DNA of 33,193 nucleotides from Oscillospiraceae bacterium (GCA_009777635.1 WRLK01000034.1:1-33193), one strand, 5' to 3'; shown: positions 1-9,613, counted from the stretch's first letter. Notes: generated by a model not told the origin, from the sequence alone. A program made the numbers and translations.

Positions 1-280
1 CTTTAGCGCCCTCCATCGAGATATGAAAAGCCCCGTCTATTTCCTCCACCATCTCCATCAAGTCCCGCATCCTTGTCCGACTCTCTTCAAGGCCTTCTTG
101 AAGCAGTGAAATCGCGCTATCAGCGATGGCGATCTCGCTTTCCAGCGTGGCGATTTCCGCTTCCGCCGCTGTGATTCTGTCCGTTGCTTTTCTGATTCCA
201 TCTTGCGCTCGGGATATCCTCCCCTGTGCCGCCTCTATATTCATTAGCAATCTATACATCATCCGAATTTTTGCGTTCAT
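1..280 (-). CDS. Coiled-coil protein at the end of the T7SS operon (C-terminus outside window)
   Basis: An open frame starts at an ATG at 280 and runs off the left edge, giving 93 codons. The protein starts MNAKIRMMYRLLMNIEAAQG and continues as uninterrupted amphipathic helix rich in Glu, Ala, Ile and Arg, with a heptad-like pattern (for example AEAEIATLESEIAIADSAIS). No signal peptide or TM is visible. It lies 17 nt after the stop of the secreted protein at 298, on the same strand, so it is probably the last visible gene of the T7SS operon. Small helical proteins of the WXG100/DUF5082 type are common at this position in T7SSb loci, but there is no WXG motif here and I do not assign a family. 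No good ribosome binding site precedes the ATG; an internal ATG at 262 is an alternative start. Confidence 0.6.
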   Translation of the reverse strand, partial: MNAKIRMMYRLLMNIEAAQGRISRAQDGIRKATDRITAAEAEIATLESEIAIADSAISLLQEGLEESRTRMRDLMEMVEEIDGAFHISMEGAK

Positions 281-297
281 CAACGCGTTTTAATCTA

Positions 298-1116
298 TCA
301 AGATTTTTCCTTAACCACCTTAATAACAGCCGGCAACATTGTATTGCTGTTCGGCTTCAGCGTTGCGGCAAGATACAAATCATACTTCGCTTCCAATGTA
401 AAAGTCTTATTTCCCTTAAATATGGTCAGTTGTTTCCATTCCTTATCCTGCGTATACTTGCTACCGGATTTTTTATAAGGGATAAACAGAGATTCGTTTT
501 TGTTCGAAAATTTAACGGTGCTGTCCTCGGAAACATAATAAACGGTGCATCTTTGTTTGCCGCCGTCAAACATAGCCAGCGATATGGTTTCTTCTTTTTG
601 GCTGATAACGTCGCTCAAAGTAATCTTGCCGTAGCCTTTTTCCTCTATTGTGACAGGCTTGCCTTTTGCTTCGGGTTTTTCGCCTGCCTCCACTTTAACG
701 TAAATCGTATCTCCGGGTAGCATAATGCTGTAAAGATTGAATTGTTTTTCGGCTGTGAAGCTTTTAGTTCCTTTGCCGGAAATCATGGTACCGGGCTCCA
801 TCTTATATTGTTTGCCGCTCAGTTTGGCGGGGAAAATAAGAAAGGACAGGTATTCATTTTTGTTAACAGCTTTTACTTTGGAAACGATTTTTATTTTACT
901 GCCGACAACAACAGAATAAACGTTTGCCGTAATCTTTTGGTTGTCCAGCGTGAAAGTTTCCTCCTTAACGCCCAAGTATTCGGAAAGGGTAACGGTACCG
1001 CTGTCGAAATTTCCTTTAATTGTGTGGGATTTGCTTTCTGCCGCAGAGGCATACATCGGGAATAATACCGCAAGAGATAACGCCGCCGTCAGGATAACGC
1101 TGATGATTTTTTTCAT
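298..1116 (-). CDS. Secreted protein with two tandem repeated domains
   Basis: A 272-residue protein with a clear Sec signal peptide (MKKIISVILTAALSLAVLFP, then YASA|AES). The mature part consists of two related beta-rich halves. GTVTLSEYLGVKEETFTL in the first half matches GKITLSDVISQKEETISL in the second, and both halves then contain a KNE(Y/S)L segment, a GSKY/GKQYK segment, a GTKSFTAEKQFNLY / GNKTFTLEAKYDLY segment and a closing LP/LKP turn. The start has an AAGGGTG ribosome binding site. There is no LPXTG or C-terminal TM, so it should be exported and released or held non-covalently. It follows the T7SS core genes on the same strand, suggesting a role in, or co-regulation with, secretion. 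I do not recognise the domain family. Confidence 0.85.
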   Translation of the reverse strand: MKKIISVILTAALSLAVLFPMYASAAESKSHTIKGNFDSGTVTLSEYLGVKEETFTLDNQKITANVYSVVVGSKIKIVSKVKAVNKNEYLSFLIFPAKLSGKQYKMEPGTMISGKGTKSFTAEKQFNLYSIMLPGDTIYVKVEAGEKPEAKGKPVTIEEKGYGKITLSDVISQKEETISLAMFDGGKQRCTVYYVSEDSTVKFSNKNESLFIPYKKSGSKYTQDKEWKQLTIFKGNKTFTLEAKYDLYLAATLKPNSNTMLPAVIKVVKEKS

Positions 1117-1134
1117 AATAAGAGCACCCTTTCA

Positions 1135-1206
1135 CTAAAAAGTTGATTCAACAACAATCTCAAACTTGTTTACTTCCACATGATTTACTAAAATTGTACC
1201 GTCCAT
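1135..1206 (-). CDS. Possible 23-residue ORF between the EsaA-like and secreted protein genes
   Basis: An ATG at 1206 is preceded by GTGGGAG at suitable spacing and opens a 23-codon frame (MDGTILVNHVEVNKFEIVVE...) that ends 18 nt before the next gene. It lies 35 nt after the EsaA-like stop in the same direction. It could be a true small protein, a leader peptide for the secreted protein, or the stub of a lost gene. Only the ribosome binding site and the position support it. Confidence 0.3.
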   Translation of the reverse strand: MDGTILVNHVEVNKFEIVVESTF

Positions 1207-1241
1207 TTTACCATCTCCCACTTTAATTTAACCGTTTATTT

Positions 1242-3275
1242 TTAAGTATTCTCTTGGGTTTTATGCTCGTCAACCCGCTTCATTACCGCCTTTGCCAGTA
1301 AGTACGCGGCAGTCGTAACCACAAACCCCACGGCTAACAATATGACAACAACATTCAGCCAATCTACAATCCCGATTGTGCCTTTTTGCACGGGCGCCCG
1401 AAACGCACCCTGGGTTCCGTACCCGATTTCAGAGGTTGTTACGGGCTGTACGAAAAACGAGAAAAAATCATTGTTCTGCTGCGACCCGATACGCGTATTG
1501 GGCAAGACTTGGACGAAGCCTCCAACTAAATCAACATTTTGGCCATGTCTTTCAAGGTATGCAGTCAATAAACTTTCACGGGCCAAATCCAACAAATCCG
1601 TTGCTTCATCAGTCGTGGTCCGCATATCCTCCCGCAACAGAAACACGTATTCATCATAGCTCTCGTATGTGCTGAATATGAGGTCGCTTCTGGCATTTAA
1701 CGCCTCGCTTATCAGCTCCTCGAAGCTTCGGCTGTTATCCCTGAACCTGTCATTAAAACCATACAACTCGGAAAAGTTATCCGATATATATTTTGTAGGG
1801 TCATATTCAATGATTCGTTGATGCAATTCCATGAGCTGTTCATTTCTTGAATTGAGCGATTCGGCAATGCTTTCTTTTCCGGAATCTTGTGTTGATATAA
1901 CGGCTTCACGCAAATCATTGATCGCAAGGTTAAGCGCCTCAATGCCCTCTGCGGCGCTGCTGCCAACACCATCCGACAACGCTGAAAACGATTCGTTTAT
2001 TCCATCAATAAGGTTTAGCATCCATTCTAAAAACCCCGTAAAATAATCATTGCTTAAATCCGCCTGCAATACGAGCAGCTCCATGATTATCATACGCAGG
2101 GACTCCGCCGCTTCATCTATCAACGGGTCATAGGGGTCAATCATTCCCGGCGTCGCAACAGGCGGGTCTGTCACGCCCGGCGTCGCTGTCGTGCCCGGCG
2201 TTGCTGTCGTGCCCGGCGTTGCATAAGACTCTATCAATGAGACGAGAATCCCGCGCATTTCCTCATCAGATAAATATATGAGGTCTTCCTCGGATATTTC
2301 GGGCATATGATATGAGCTTTGCGCTTCAATTGCGGCAAACGCGTTTTCGATCGCTTCAGATTGTAATCCGGCCAGACTTTGCAGCCTTGAATTGCGGTCG
2401 TTATATTCACGCTCCTGCTCAGAAATCAATTGGTCAAAATTGCCTCCGCCTCTTGATTCATGCAGGATGTCAAAGGCGTCAAGCGCGTCGTTCACGCTTT
2501 GGGAATCTAAAAACACTTGTTCAGCATCCGCCAGTAATTCCCTGTAGTCTTCCGAAGCCGAATCCATATGCTCCCGGTACTTTTCGGAAAGTTCATTCAG
2601 TATCGTATCGTTTTCATTCATGTGCCCGCCAAAATCAGGATAATCAACATCCGGGATATCCCTTTCCTTATCCGAAACATTGAGGTTCGGCACCAATTCG
2701 GCCGCCACAAAGGTGCGGATTGAATCCGCGCTTTCCTCCCCGTTTTGCAGCAGCTCCATGATTGTCGTTTGGGCGTCGTGCAGCTCCCCGAACGCGGACG
2801 CCGTATACATAAACGTAATCGCTTCATTTATTTGCCGTTCCAGCCGCATAATTTTAAGAAGTGTTTCAATCGAATCTCTTTGAGAAAGGGTTGTGCTTAA
2901 CTGATACCTGAATACCGCCCTTTCCGGTCTTACCGCGTTTATCCCCGCCAGTTGGTTTGAAAAATCGCCGGGGAAGCTTATCATCGCGGCATATGTGCCG
3001 TTGGTTATCCCGGTCTCGGCTGACGACCGTGACGCGAGGATGTATTCATCGTCAAACGTATCGATAATTTCATCCGCGAAATTGATTTCCTCTCCATTGT
3101 AGAGGACGCCCATATCTTGATTTACAACTGCAATATTTAATGAGTGGACTACAGAGGCGGCATGGCTGCCGGCTTCAAAGTCCGCTTGCATCCATATCCC
3201 CGCAAACACACCGGCAGCCAGCAGCAGCACGCCTAAAAGCATCGCCATAAATAAAGCAAGCACCCGCGTTAACAT
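1242..3275 (-). CDS. EsaA/YueB-like T7SS membrane protein (short form)
   Basis: About 677 residues. The N-terminal TM (ALFMAMLLGVLLLAAGVFAG) is followed by a long extracytoplasmic region beginning with SLNIAVVNQDMGVLYNGEEI, a motif typical of the YhgE/Pip/EsaA N-terminal domain. Helical stalk follows, then a Thr/Pro repeat, more helix, and one C-terminal TM (WLNVVVILLAVGFVVTTAAY) with a basic tail. Canonical EsaA/YueB is longer, with several C-terminal TMs; this form has only one. I chose the ATG at 3275 because AGAGGTGGGG lies 8 nt upstream; an in-frame GTG at 3287 falls inside that site. In Firmicutes EsaA forms a surface-reaching stalk of the secretion machine and can act as a phage receptor. 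It follows essC by about 100 nt. Family assignment rests on topology, the motif and context. Confidence 0.8.
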   Translation of the reverse strand: MLTRVLALFMAMLLGVLLLAAGVFAGIWMQADFEAGSHAASVVHSLNIAVVNQDMGVLYNGEEINFADEIIDTFDDEYILASRSSAETGITNGTYAAMISFPGDFSNQLAGINAVRPERAVFRYQLSTTLSQRDSIETLLKIMRLERQINEAITFMYTASAFGELHDAQTTIMELLQNGEESADSIRTFVAAELVPNLNVSDKERDIPDVDYPDFGGHMNENDTILNELSEKYREHMDSASEDYRELLADAEQVFLDSQSVNDALDAFDILHESRGGGNFDQLISEQEREYNDRNSRLQSLAGLQSEAIENAFAAIEAQSSYHMPEISEEDLIYLSDEEMRGILVSLIESYATPGTTATPGTTATPGVTDPPVATPGMIDPYDPLIDEAAESLRMIIMELLVLQADLSNDYFTGFLEWMLNLIDGINESFSALSDGVGSSAAEGIEALNLAINDLREAVISTQDSGKESIAESLNSRNEQLMELHQRIIEYDPTKYISDNFSELYGFNDRFRDNSRSFEELISEALNARSDLIFSTYESYDEYVFLLREDMRTTTDEATDLLDLARESLLTAYLERHGQNVDLVGGFVQVLPNTRIGSQQNNDFFSFFVQPVTTSEIGYGTQGAFRAPVQKGTIGIVDWLNVVVILLAVGFVVTTAAYLLAKAVMKRVDEHKTQENT
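2170..2223 (-). repeat. 18-bp tandem repeat coding for Thr-Pro-Gly linker
   Basis: Three near-identical 18-bp units (2170-2187, 2188-2205, 2206-2223) encode ATPGTT-type hexapeptides inside the EsaA-like protein. Units two and three differ at one base; unit one differs at two positions from unit two. The result is a flexible Pro/Thr linker likely to vary in copy number. Confidence 0.85.
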
Positions 3276-3377
3276 TGAAACCCCCACCTCTTATACCGGC
3301 AGCTTGAAGCTGCGCACACAAACACACGCTTGAGATTAAATAAGTGCCTGTGTTTTTGTTCCCGGTATTTTAATATT

Positions 3378-6300
3378 TCAGGCCATTTGCTTCTCGGCAT
3401 CCATGAGCGGAACCTTTACCGGGACAAGCTCGCCTTTCCTGTAAAGCAGTGCGCTGTCCTGGCGCGGCTTGTATCCTCCAATGCCCGATACCTGCCAGAT
3501 CGTTTGCGATATCGGCGCGCCGAGTATCAGCCCGCTTGTCGCTTCCTTGAACAGCTTTGACAATTCATCGAACCCCTTCATCCGGGACGAAAGGCTGGTT
3601 GCGATATAGCAGATACCCACAGTCAGGGATTCCCTTACAAGGGCTTCCGCGTTTGGCACTTTTGATTCTTTTAACATTTCAATAAAATTGTCAAAGTCGT
3701 CAATCACAACGCAAACCGTGGGCAGCGAAGCGTAAAACTGCCGCGGAGATAGCGAGGTTTGCTGTTCAAACTGCCCTTTTCTTTCTTGAACGGATTCTTT
3801 TAGCATCGTAAGCATGTCCGCCATTTTCGCGGCGTCCGCGCAGTAAAAGGTATTTTCTGTGTCCCCGAAATCATGGAGGTCCATATCCTTTGAATCTGAT
3901 ATCAATATCTTTTCCGCTGTTTGCTCCAATGACTTTAAAACCAGCCGGAGCAAATTTGTTTTTCCGCTTTGGGGCGTGCCTATGATAAGATGGACGGGAT
4001 TGATAAGGCTGAAATACTGCACCTCAATTTCCTCAAAATCAAGCCCGACCGGCAGCATCGCGCGATCCGTGCTTGCCGCATAGCTTACCAAAACTTCATA
4101 ATCGAGCGTCTCCGGCATCATCCGGATTCCATCGGCCGTTTGTCCGCTGTATTCGGCTCTAATCTCCTCGACAAGCGCGCCGATGGCTTTCGAGTAAGCG
4201 ATATCATCCTCGTAAGGCACCGCCGTGTAAATCTGCATCATATTCACATTTGCGTATTTGATAAACGCGCGGCCCGGAACCTCGCCCAAGGAATAAGGGG
4301 TACGCCCGATAATCGCCGTCATATCGTTCGCATCGATTAAATGATGGGCGACTTTTTGCTTGAAATTGTTTAATACAACATACTTGAAAGCATTGCTGCG
4401 CGTTGCGGACGCGATGACGTAAATGCCGATACCGGCGCCGTCGCGGGTCAGTCGCGTCCAAAACTCTTCAAGCTCATTGCCCAATTCCCTGATTACGTCG
4501 TAGTTGTCGATTACAATCACAATCGCCGCAAGCTTCTTTTTTGAAACGGTATTATACATGGTGAAATTAAGCGCGTTGGCGCTTGCAAGCAGCGACTTTC
4601 GCTCCTGCATTTCCTCGCCGATCAGCTTTACAAGCTTTTCAAGCTTTTGTTCATCATCTATGGACATATAATCGGCGGTATGCGGCAACCCGCGCATTTG
4701 CGCGAGTGCTGCGTTGCCTAAGTCGATGATATAAAACTTAAGTAATTGCGGTGAGTTTTTAAGCGCAAGCGTAAGGATGATCGTCATCAGCGTAACGGAT
4801 TTGCCAAAGCCAGACGATGCGAAGACTGCAAGGTTTCCGTTTTTCACAAAATTGTATATGAATTCCTCCTGCCGCTGCTGCTCGGGAATATCAATCATAC
4901 CAAGGGGGACGTCCGCGTTAATCTCCGTAAAGATTGAAACGTCGGCGACGGATTTTGAGAATTTACTTGCGATATTCTTCTCAAGCGGAGGATGCCACGG
5001 CTTCCCGACGGGCTTTACATCCATGCTTTTATAGATTCCGCTTATATACGAAACGACCGCGTCAAGCTGTGTCAGCCGTGATTCCTCCACATCGCCGCCG
5101 CTTAAATCGTGGCCTAATACCTGGCGCTGGCCGAGCTTGTTGATGATATATACCCGGTCGTCATAATCCGCGCCCTCCTGGTTTTTGTTATATGACGCGC
5201 CGCTCCACGCCGATTGAAACAATTCGTAGATTTCATTGTTGCCGACTTGCAGATACGCCCGACCCGGCAATGTGATATTCGCGGCGTCGGGGGTTTTCAA
5301 CACCTCGTTGCTGTCTGATGCGTCCTGAACCTTAAGCGCAAGCTTAAATTTACTGTTGCTCCAAATCTGGTCGTCGACAACGCCCGTGGGCTTTTGTGTC
5401 GCGAGAATCAAATGGATTCCAAGGCTCCGCCCGATACGCGCGGCGCTTACAAGCTCCGACATGAAATCCGGCTGTTCCTTTTTAAGCTCCGCAAACTCGT
5501 CCGATATGAGGAAAAGATGCGGCAGGGGGTCTTTTGCTTCCCCTTTTTTAAACAGCTTGTTGTACTGGTTGATATGGTTTACGTTATATTCGCCGAATAC
5601 CTTTTGCCGCCTTGAAAGCTCGCTTTTTATCGAAGCCATCGCGCGCATGCTTTCGCTGCCGTCAAGATTGGTTATCATTCCAAGCAGATGCGGCAGGTCC
5701 TTGAAAAGCCCAGCCATACCGCCGCCCTTGTAGTCAATCAGCAGGAATCCCACTTCATACGGATGAAAATTCACAGCCAAGGACAGGATATAGCTTTGGA
5801 TAATCTCACTTTTTCCCGAACCGGTCGTGCCTGCTACAAGCCCGTGGGGTCCATGCGCTTTTTCGTGCAGGTTCAAGTCTACGAAATCATCCTTCGCCCG
5901 CACGCCAAGCGGGACTGCAAGGCTTTTATGCGAATTGCCGGCAGACCAGCGTGCCGTCACGTCAAGCTCACCCGGATGCTGAATATGATACATTTCAAAG
6001 AATGTGATGCTTTCAGGGATTTGCGTGGAGACGCCCTGTACATGCGTGAGCGCCGCAAGGCAGCGCGACATGGCTTCCAGATTAATATTTTCCGTTCGCT
6101 GCAATGAAACGGAAAGGTTCCTGAGCTTACCCTCGTTTAAGGATAACACCGCGTTTTCCGCGTCGCCAAGCTGTACCACCGTCTTAATGTTTTCAGGCAG
6201 GCTTGCCATCATATCGGTGGTGTATATGATTGAAAAACCGATGCCGCTGTCTTTTTCCTGAAGATACTCCATGATGGAGTGGTTAATCACAAGCTTCGGC

Positions 6301-7766
6301 TCGTCGATTACAAAAACATAGTGCGGCAGGAAAACGCTTTCCTTTTTCTGTTCCTCTTTTTTGAGCTTGCGTTGTTTTAATATCTGCGTGAGGTTCCCGA
6401 GCACTTGGTCGCGGACATTTTCCCCGTCGATTACGCCCGTTACGTTGATTGCTTTGATTTTAAAATGCGGATACCACGAAAGCCATGAAAACTCGTTTCT
6501 GAATTTTGAATCAAACAGGCATATGATTTCAACGTCATGATAGCTTTGGAAGAAGGCGATTTGCGTTAGAATCACCATAAGCTGCTCGTGGACGTTGTGC
6601 TTTTCCCCGACGATACCAAGGTGTGCTTTCTTTAAATCAATCACGGTCGGCAGCATACCGGTCCGCGAAAACGCATCGGCGATTTCTCTTGCTTCCGTTA
6701 AAAGCGGGTCTTCCTTCGCTTGGATTTCCTCTGAACCGCGGGAAACCGTGTAGCTGCACGGGTGCGAAGAACTACCGATGGCAACCGTCAAAAAATCATC
6801 GTCGTTTGCGTTTCGTTCATAAATCCTGCTCGAATATCCACGGGTCATCGCTGAAATCTCTGAAAGCGCAGGGTAATGATAGGTAAGCGAGGCTTCCTGT
6901 TCTTTTTTCAGCTTGTAAAGGGTTTTACGCTGCCGTAAAAGGTATGCTTCATAATTTTCCTGACGCGCGGCTTCCGTTTCTTTCGCGTCCTTTTTTTCCT
7001 GAAAATAATTCGTGACGGTCATTACCGTGGACGTCAGCGTCGTCGCGATTCCAATCAATGCGTAGATTCCGCGCGGGATGAATATCATGACGACAATCGT
7101 CATGATGAGCATGACAAGCGGCGGGACAATCAGCTTTAAAAGCTGCCCTTTCTGTTTTTCAGGCTTCGCCGGCGGGTCGGTGAGCTTCACCGTATCCGTC
7201 GGTATCCTCTTTATGATTCTTGGTGAACGCTTATAAACAGGAAAACCCTCAAAGGGCTTCGCGATTTCACCGAGATAGTCTAAATAAATCCCGTTAGAAT
7301 CAATATCTCCGTCTGTCACAATATCGTTTTCCCTGACGGTAATCTTCATCCCGCCGATAAAAATACAGTCCCCGGCTGATAAAGCGGTCCGGTTTTGTTT
7401 TACAAGCTTTCCGTTTACATAAGCCTCGCCGCATTCAAGGTGCAGCGTTTCCGGTTCGATTGTACAGAAAAGGTCATGGTTTGTTATAATGTCCGCGTAG
7501 TCCTTGTTTCCCACATAGATCCGGCCTTGCTCCGGGAAGCGATACAGCCGTCTTTTCCCAAGGAACCAATATACGGTGCGGCCGCCGATTTGACAGGGAG
7601 TATACGGCTGCAATAAAGAATCGTTTATTTTAAGACCCTCGGAGGTTTTTTGACAGGTATATTCTACATTTCTTGAAGATGGTATCATTTGCCTGTTAAG
7701 ATGAAAGCTGCCGGTCACCGGACTCTCATGATAGCTGCCATTTGAGAAAATAAGGAGGCTTTCCAT
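3378..7766 (-). CDS. essC: EssC, T7SS FtsK/SpoIIIE-type ATPase
   Basis: 1462 residues, full length for EssC. Residues 1-190 are FHA-like beta-rich domains. Two TM segments (around 212-260: LIVPPLVMLIMTIVVMIFI, then YALIGIATTLTSTVMTV) follow. Three FtsK-type ATPase modules carry Walker A motifs GTTGSGKSE (about 645), SSGFGKSV (about 983) and GTPQSGKT (about 1262); the first module has LLIDYKGGG and HLILATQKP, as in active D1 domains. EssC drives export of WXG100 proteins and effectors from the cytoplasmic membrane and recognises substrates through its C-terminal modules. The start overlaps the essB stop (TAATG), implying translational coupling. The C-terminus ends ...VPVKVPLMDAEKQMA; this end varies between strains and fixes effector specificity. 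Identification is very secure. Confidence 0.97.
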   Translation of the reverse strand: MESLLIFSNGSYHESPVTGSFHLNRQMIPSSRNVEYTCQKTSEGLKINDSLLQPYTPCQIGGRTVYWFLGKRRLYRFPEQGRIYVGNKDYADIITNHDLFCTIEPETLHLECGEAYVNGKLVKQNRTALSAGDCIFIGGMKITVRENDIVTDGDIDSNGIYLDYLGEIAKPFEGFPVYKRSPRIIKRIPTDTVKLTDPPAKPEKQKGQLLKLIVPPLVMLIMTIVVMIFIPRGIYALIGIATTLTSTVMTVTNYFQEKKDAKETEAARQENYEAYLLRQRKTLYKLKKEQEASLTYHYPALSEISAMTRGYSSRIYERNANDDDFLTVAIGSSSHPCSYTVSRGSEEIQAKEDPLLTEAREIADAFSRTGMLPTVIDLKKAHLGIVGEKHNVHEQLMVILTQIAFFQSYHDVEIICLFDSKFRNEFSWLSWYPHFKIKAINVTGVIDGENVRDQVLGNLTQILKQRKLKKEEQKKESVFLPHYVFVIDEPKLVINHSIMEYLQEKDSGIGFSIIYTTDMMASLPENIKTVVQLGDAENAVLSLNEGKLRNLSVSLQRTENINLEAMSRCLAALTHVQGVSTQIPESITFFEMYHIQHPGELDVTARWSAGNSHKSLAVPLGVRAKDDFVDLNLHEKAHGPHGLVAGTTGSGKSEIIQSYILSLAVNFHPYEVGFLLIDYKGGGMAGLFKDLPHLLGMITNLDGSESMRAMASIKSELSRRQKVFGEYNVNHINQYNKLFKKGEAKDPLPHLFLISDEFAELKKEQPDFMSELVSAARIGRSLGIHLILATQKPTGVVDDQIWSNSKFKLALKVQDASDSNEVLKTPDAANITLPGRAYLQVGNNEIYELFQSAWSGASYNKNQEGADYDDRVYIINKLGQRQVLGHDLSGGDVEESRLTQLDAVVSYISGIYKSMDVKPVGKPWHPPLEKNIASKFSKSVADVSIFTEINADVPLGMIDIPEQQRQEEFIYNFVKNGNLAVFASSGFGKSVTLMTIILTLALKNSPQLLKFYIIDLGNAALAQMRGLPHTADYMSIDDEQKLEKLVKLIGEEMQERKSLLASANALNFTMYNTVSKKKLAAIVIVIDNYDVIRELGNELEEFWTRLTRDGAGIGIYVIASATRSNAFKYVVLNNFKQKVAHHLIDANDMTAIIGRTPYSLGEVPGRAFIKYANVNMMQIYTAVPYEDDIAYSKAIGALVEEIRAEYSGQTADGIRMMPETLDYEVLVSYAASTDRAMLPVGLDFEEIEVQYFSLINPVHLIIGTPQSGKTNLLRLVLKSLEQTAEKILISDSKDMDLHDFGDTENTFYCADAAKMADMLTMLKESVQERKGQFEQQTSLSPRQFYASLPTVCVVIDDFDNFIEMLKESKVPNAEALVRESLTVGICYIATSLSSRMKGFDELSKLFKEATSGLILGAPISQTIWQVSGIGGYKPRQDSALLYRKGELVPVKVPLMDAEKQMA

Positions 7767-8887
7767 TAATCCAAGGCCTCCTCTTTGTCTAAAATCTCTT
7801 TTTCCAAATTAGAGATTTGCTGGCTCAACTCTGACAGGCGTGTTGATTTTTCTTCGCCGGTTAAAGCCGCGTCGTTTTGCACATGAACCTCGTAGCTTAC
7901 AAGCGCGTACAAAATCAGCTCGTCGCTTCCGATGCGGTGCGCCATATCAATCGCGTTATCGAAGTCCAGCCTGCCGATATATATCCAGTAATACAGGATA
8001 TTGTCTTCGGTTCTCACCGTAAGCCCCGATAAGATATTATCCTTTTGCGCCCTTGTTAAGCTTTCGCTATTCACATACGCGCGCGCAAGCTGATATCTTG
8101 TCTCTTTTGGCAAGGATTCAGGTTCAATATTTCTCAAGCTGTCGATGGCGCTGTCAAAATCCTCCCGCAAAAAATAGTGCTCTGACGCAAGCAGCGTTCT
8201 TTCAAAAGGAAGCGCTATCAATCCGATATACACAGCCACAAACCCGGCGATCAAAAAAAGCGCCAGCAAAACGGGCGTAAGGATTTGCATAATCTTGTAC
8301 CGCCTGCGATCCACAAAAACCTTTTCCTGCCGCTGGATTTTAGATTCGCGCGCATATTGCTCCTTCAATATATTTTTGATATCCGAAACGGTTTGCGCGC
8401 CAATGAACGGGCGCAATAATTTTTTCTTTTTGTAAAGGCTCCCACCGCCTTTGAGATAATCGTCGAAGTGGTACCGCGGGTGTAACATACAGCCAATCAG
8501 CGCTTTGTATTCCTCTATGAAGTCATGCCGGTTATCTTCAGAATTCAAATCGCGGAACAGGATTTTCGGCTCTAAATTACGGTCTATGTATACATTATCA
8601 GGCTCTAAGCTAAAACTATATTCATCGGAAATACCGAAAAGCCCCGAAATGTTTAACAGCATACGGAGCTTTTCGCATATGGTGAAGTTCTGGATTGACG
8701 ACACCGGTGAAAGCTCGTCAAGGTGATAAGTAAATATCGCGTTTTCATCATCCGCGTCAATGTTCACCGGAACAAACAGGGCATTTGAAAAGCCAAGCCT
8801 GTAAAGCTTATCCGCGCCGGCAGCAAGGTCAAAAAGCTTTACTGTTTTCTCAAGTGTTTTTTGTATTGCTTTCTCATTCGTCAACAA
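7766..8887 (-). CDS. essB: EssB/YukC, T7SS membrane pseudokinase
   Basis: 373 residues. A cytoplasmic N-terminal half of about 200 residues resembles the protein-kinase-like fold of EssB/YukC, followed by one TM (ILTPVLLALFLIAGFVAVYI, about 204-223). A helical extracytoplasmic C-terminal domain has TPR-like pairs (LLASEHYFLREDFDSAIDSL; IGRLDFDNAIDMAHRI). EssB is a required, bitopic core subunit of T7SSb that binds EssC and EsaA. The start appears to be TTG at 8887 with GGTGGG upstream. The stop overlaps the essC ATG by one base, and YukD ends 26 nt before. Order yukD-essB-essC is the same as in Bacillus yukDCBA. Confidence 0.94.
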   Translation of the reverse strand: MLTNEKAIQKTLEKTVKLFDLAAGADKLYRLGFSNALFVPVNIDADDENAIFTYHLDELSPVSSIQNFTICEKLRMLLNISGLFGISDEYSFSLEPDNVYIDRNLEPKILFRDLNSEDNRHDFIEEYKALIGCMLHPRYHFDDYLKGGGSLYKKKKLLRPFIGAQTVSDIKNILKEQYARESKIQRQEKVFVDRRRYKIMQILTPVLLALFLIAGFVAVYIGLIALPFERTLLASEHYFLREDFDSAIDSLRNIEPESLPKETRYQLARAYVNSESLTRAQKDNILSGLTVRTEDNILYYWIYIGRLDFDNAIDMAHRIGSDELILYALVSYEVHVQNDAALTGEEKSTRLSELSQQISNLEKEILDKEEALD

Positions 8888-8913
8888 TTCTTTCCCACCC
8901 CGTGATGTTTATT

Positions 8914-9144
8914 TTATTTAACGGCAAACAGGATGTCGCCGTTTTCAATTTCAGCTTCCGCAAAAGTAAAATAAGCGCTGACGAGCCTATGTTGCAGCGC
9001 TGATTTATAAAATTCCGGAAGTGTTGGCAGGCTTAGATTGAAGTTTTCATCTAAAGCCTGCGCCGCGTTTTGTATCGGAAGGTTCGCGTCGGCCTGAATA
9101 TTATATTCATTGCCTTTCAGGTTAATCGTTACTGTAAGCTGCAT
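8914..9144 (-). CDS. yukD: YukD/EsaB ubiquitin-like T7SS protein
   Basis: 76 residues, the family's usual size. It starts MQLTVTINLKGNEYNIQ, a ubiquitin-like beta-hairpin, and ends with the hydrophobic strand ENGDILFAVK, as in YukD/EsaB. There is no TM or signal. YukD/EsaB is a small cytoplasmic factor needed for T7SSb activity; the fold is ubiquitin-like but lacks a conjugating GlyGly tail, as here. The start lies inside the 3' end of the EssA-like gene (23-nt overlap), so translation is probably coupled. Confidence 0.92.
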   Translation of the reverse strand: MQLTVTINLKGNEYNIQADANLPIQNAAQALDENFNLSLPTLPEFYKSALQHRLVSAYFTFAEAEIENGDILFAVK

Positions 9145-9613
9145 TCTGCTTTCGCTTCTTTCTCTGTTTATGTCGGCGCCTGCTGAAAAGAAATCCCGTA
9201 AAACATAACAGCAGGATTGATAAAAATATAATCACAGGGTTATATCCACGCGATTCATCTTCCATAACCGGCCTGTGATGCCTGTCCGGGTCAAATCCGG
9301 TATGAAAAAGGCCGAGGTTTTCCGCTTTTTCCTGTATCCTCTCACTTTCAGTCCTTATATCCATATCGGTTTCGTCAAATATCCCCAGAATGGTTTGCCG
9401 CCGTTTTTCTTCCATGAATAAGCTGTACTGTCTTTCTATCTCCGCGCTTTTAGGCGTGAACATACGAATCTCCAGTGAATCCGCCGCCGACATATATGTG
9501 CTTTGGCGCTCCCTGATTGCCTCAACCCTGATGTTAAGGCCGTTGCTATCCGACGCAAACGCCAAAAATGATAAGATTATCACAGACACGAAAAATGAAA
9601 CGAAATACCTCAT
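9122..9613 (-). CDS. EssA-like T7SS membrane protein
   Basis: From the ATG at 9613 the product is 163 residues. It has an N-terminal hydrophobic segment (MRYFVSFFVSVIILSFLAFA, signal or anchor), a charged helical extracytoplasmic part, and a C-terminal TM (VIIFLSILLLCFTGFLF) followed by a strongly basic tail (RRRHKQRKKRK). This topology and size match EssA, a small core protein of T7SSb. It sits between the WXG100 gene and yukD, which fits. A longer frame would start at TTG 9670, but its extra 19 residues would put polar residues before the signal segment. Sequence similarity to EssA is weak, so the assignment rests on topology and position. Confidence 0.72.
   Translation of the reverse strand: MRYFVSFFVSVIILSFLAFASDSNGLNIRVEAIRERQSTYMSAADSLEIRMFTPKSAEIERQYSLFMEEKRRQTILGIFDETDMDIRTESERIQEKAENLGLFHTGFDPDRHHRPVMEDESRGYNPVIIFLSILLLCFTGFLFSRRRHKQRKKRKQNAAYSND

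Noticed and set aside
7766-8887. Active serine/threonine kinase
   Set aside because: The N-terminal domain has no P-loop or HRD/DFG motifs; it is the pseudokinase-like part of EssB.
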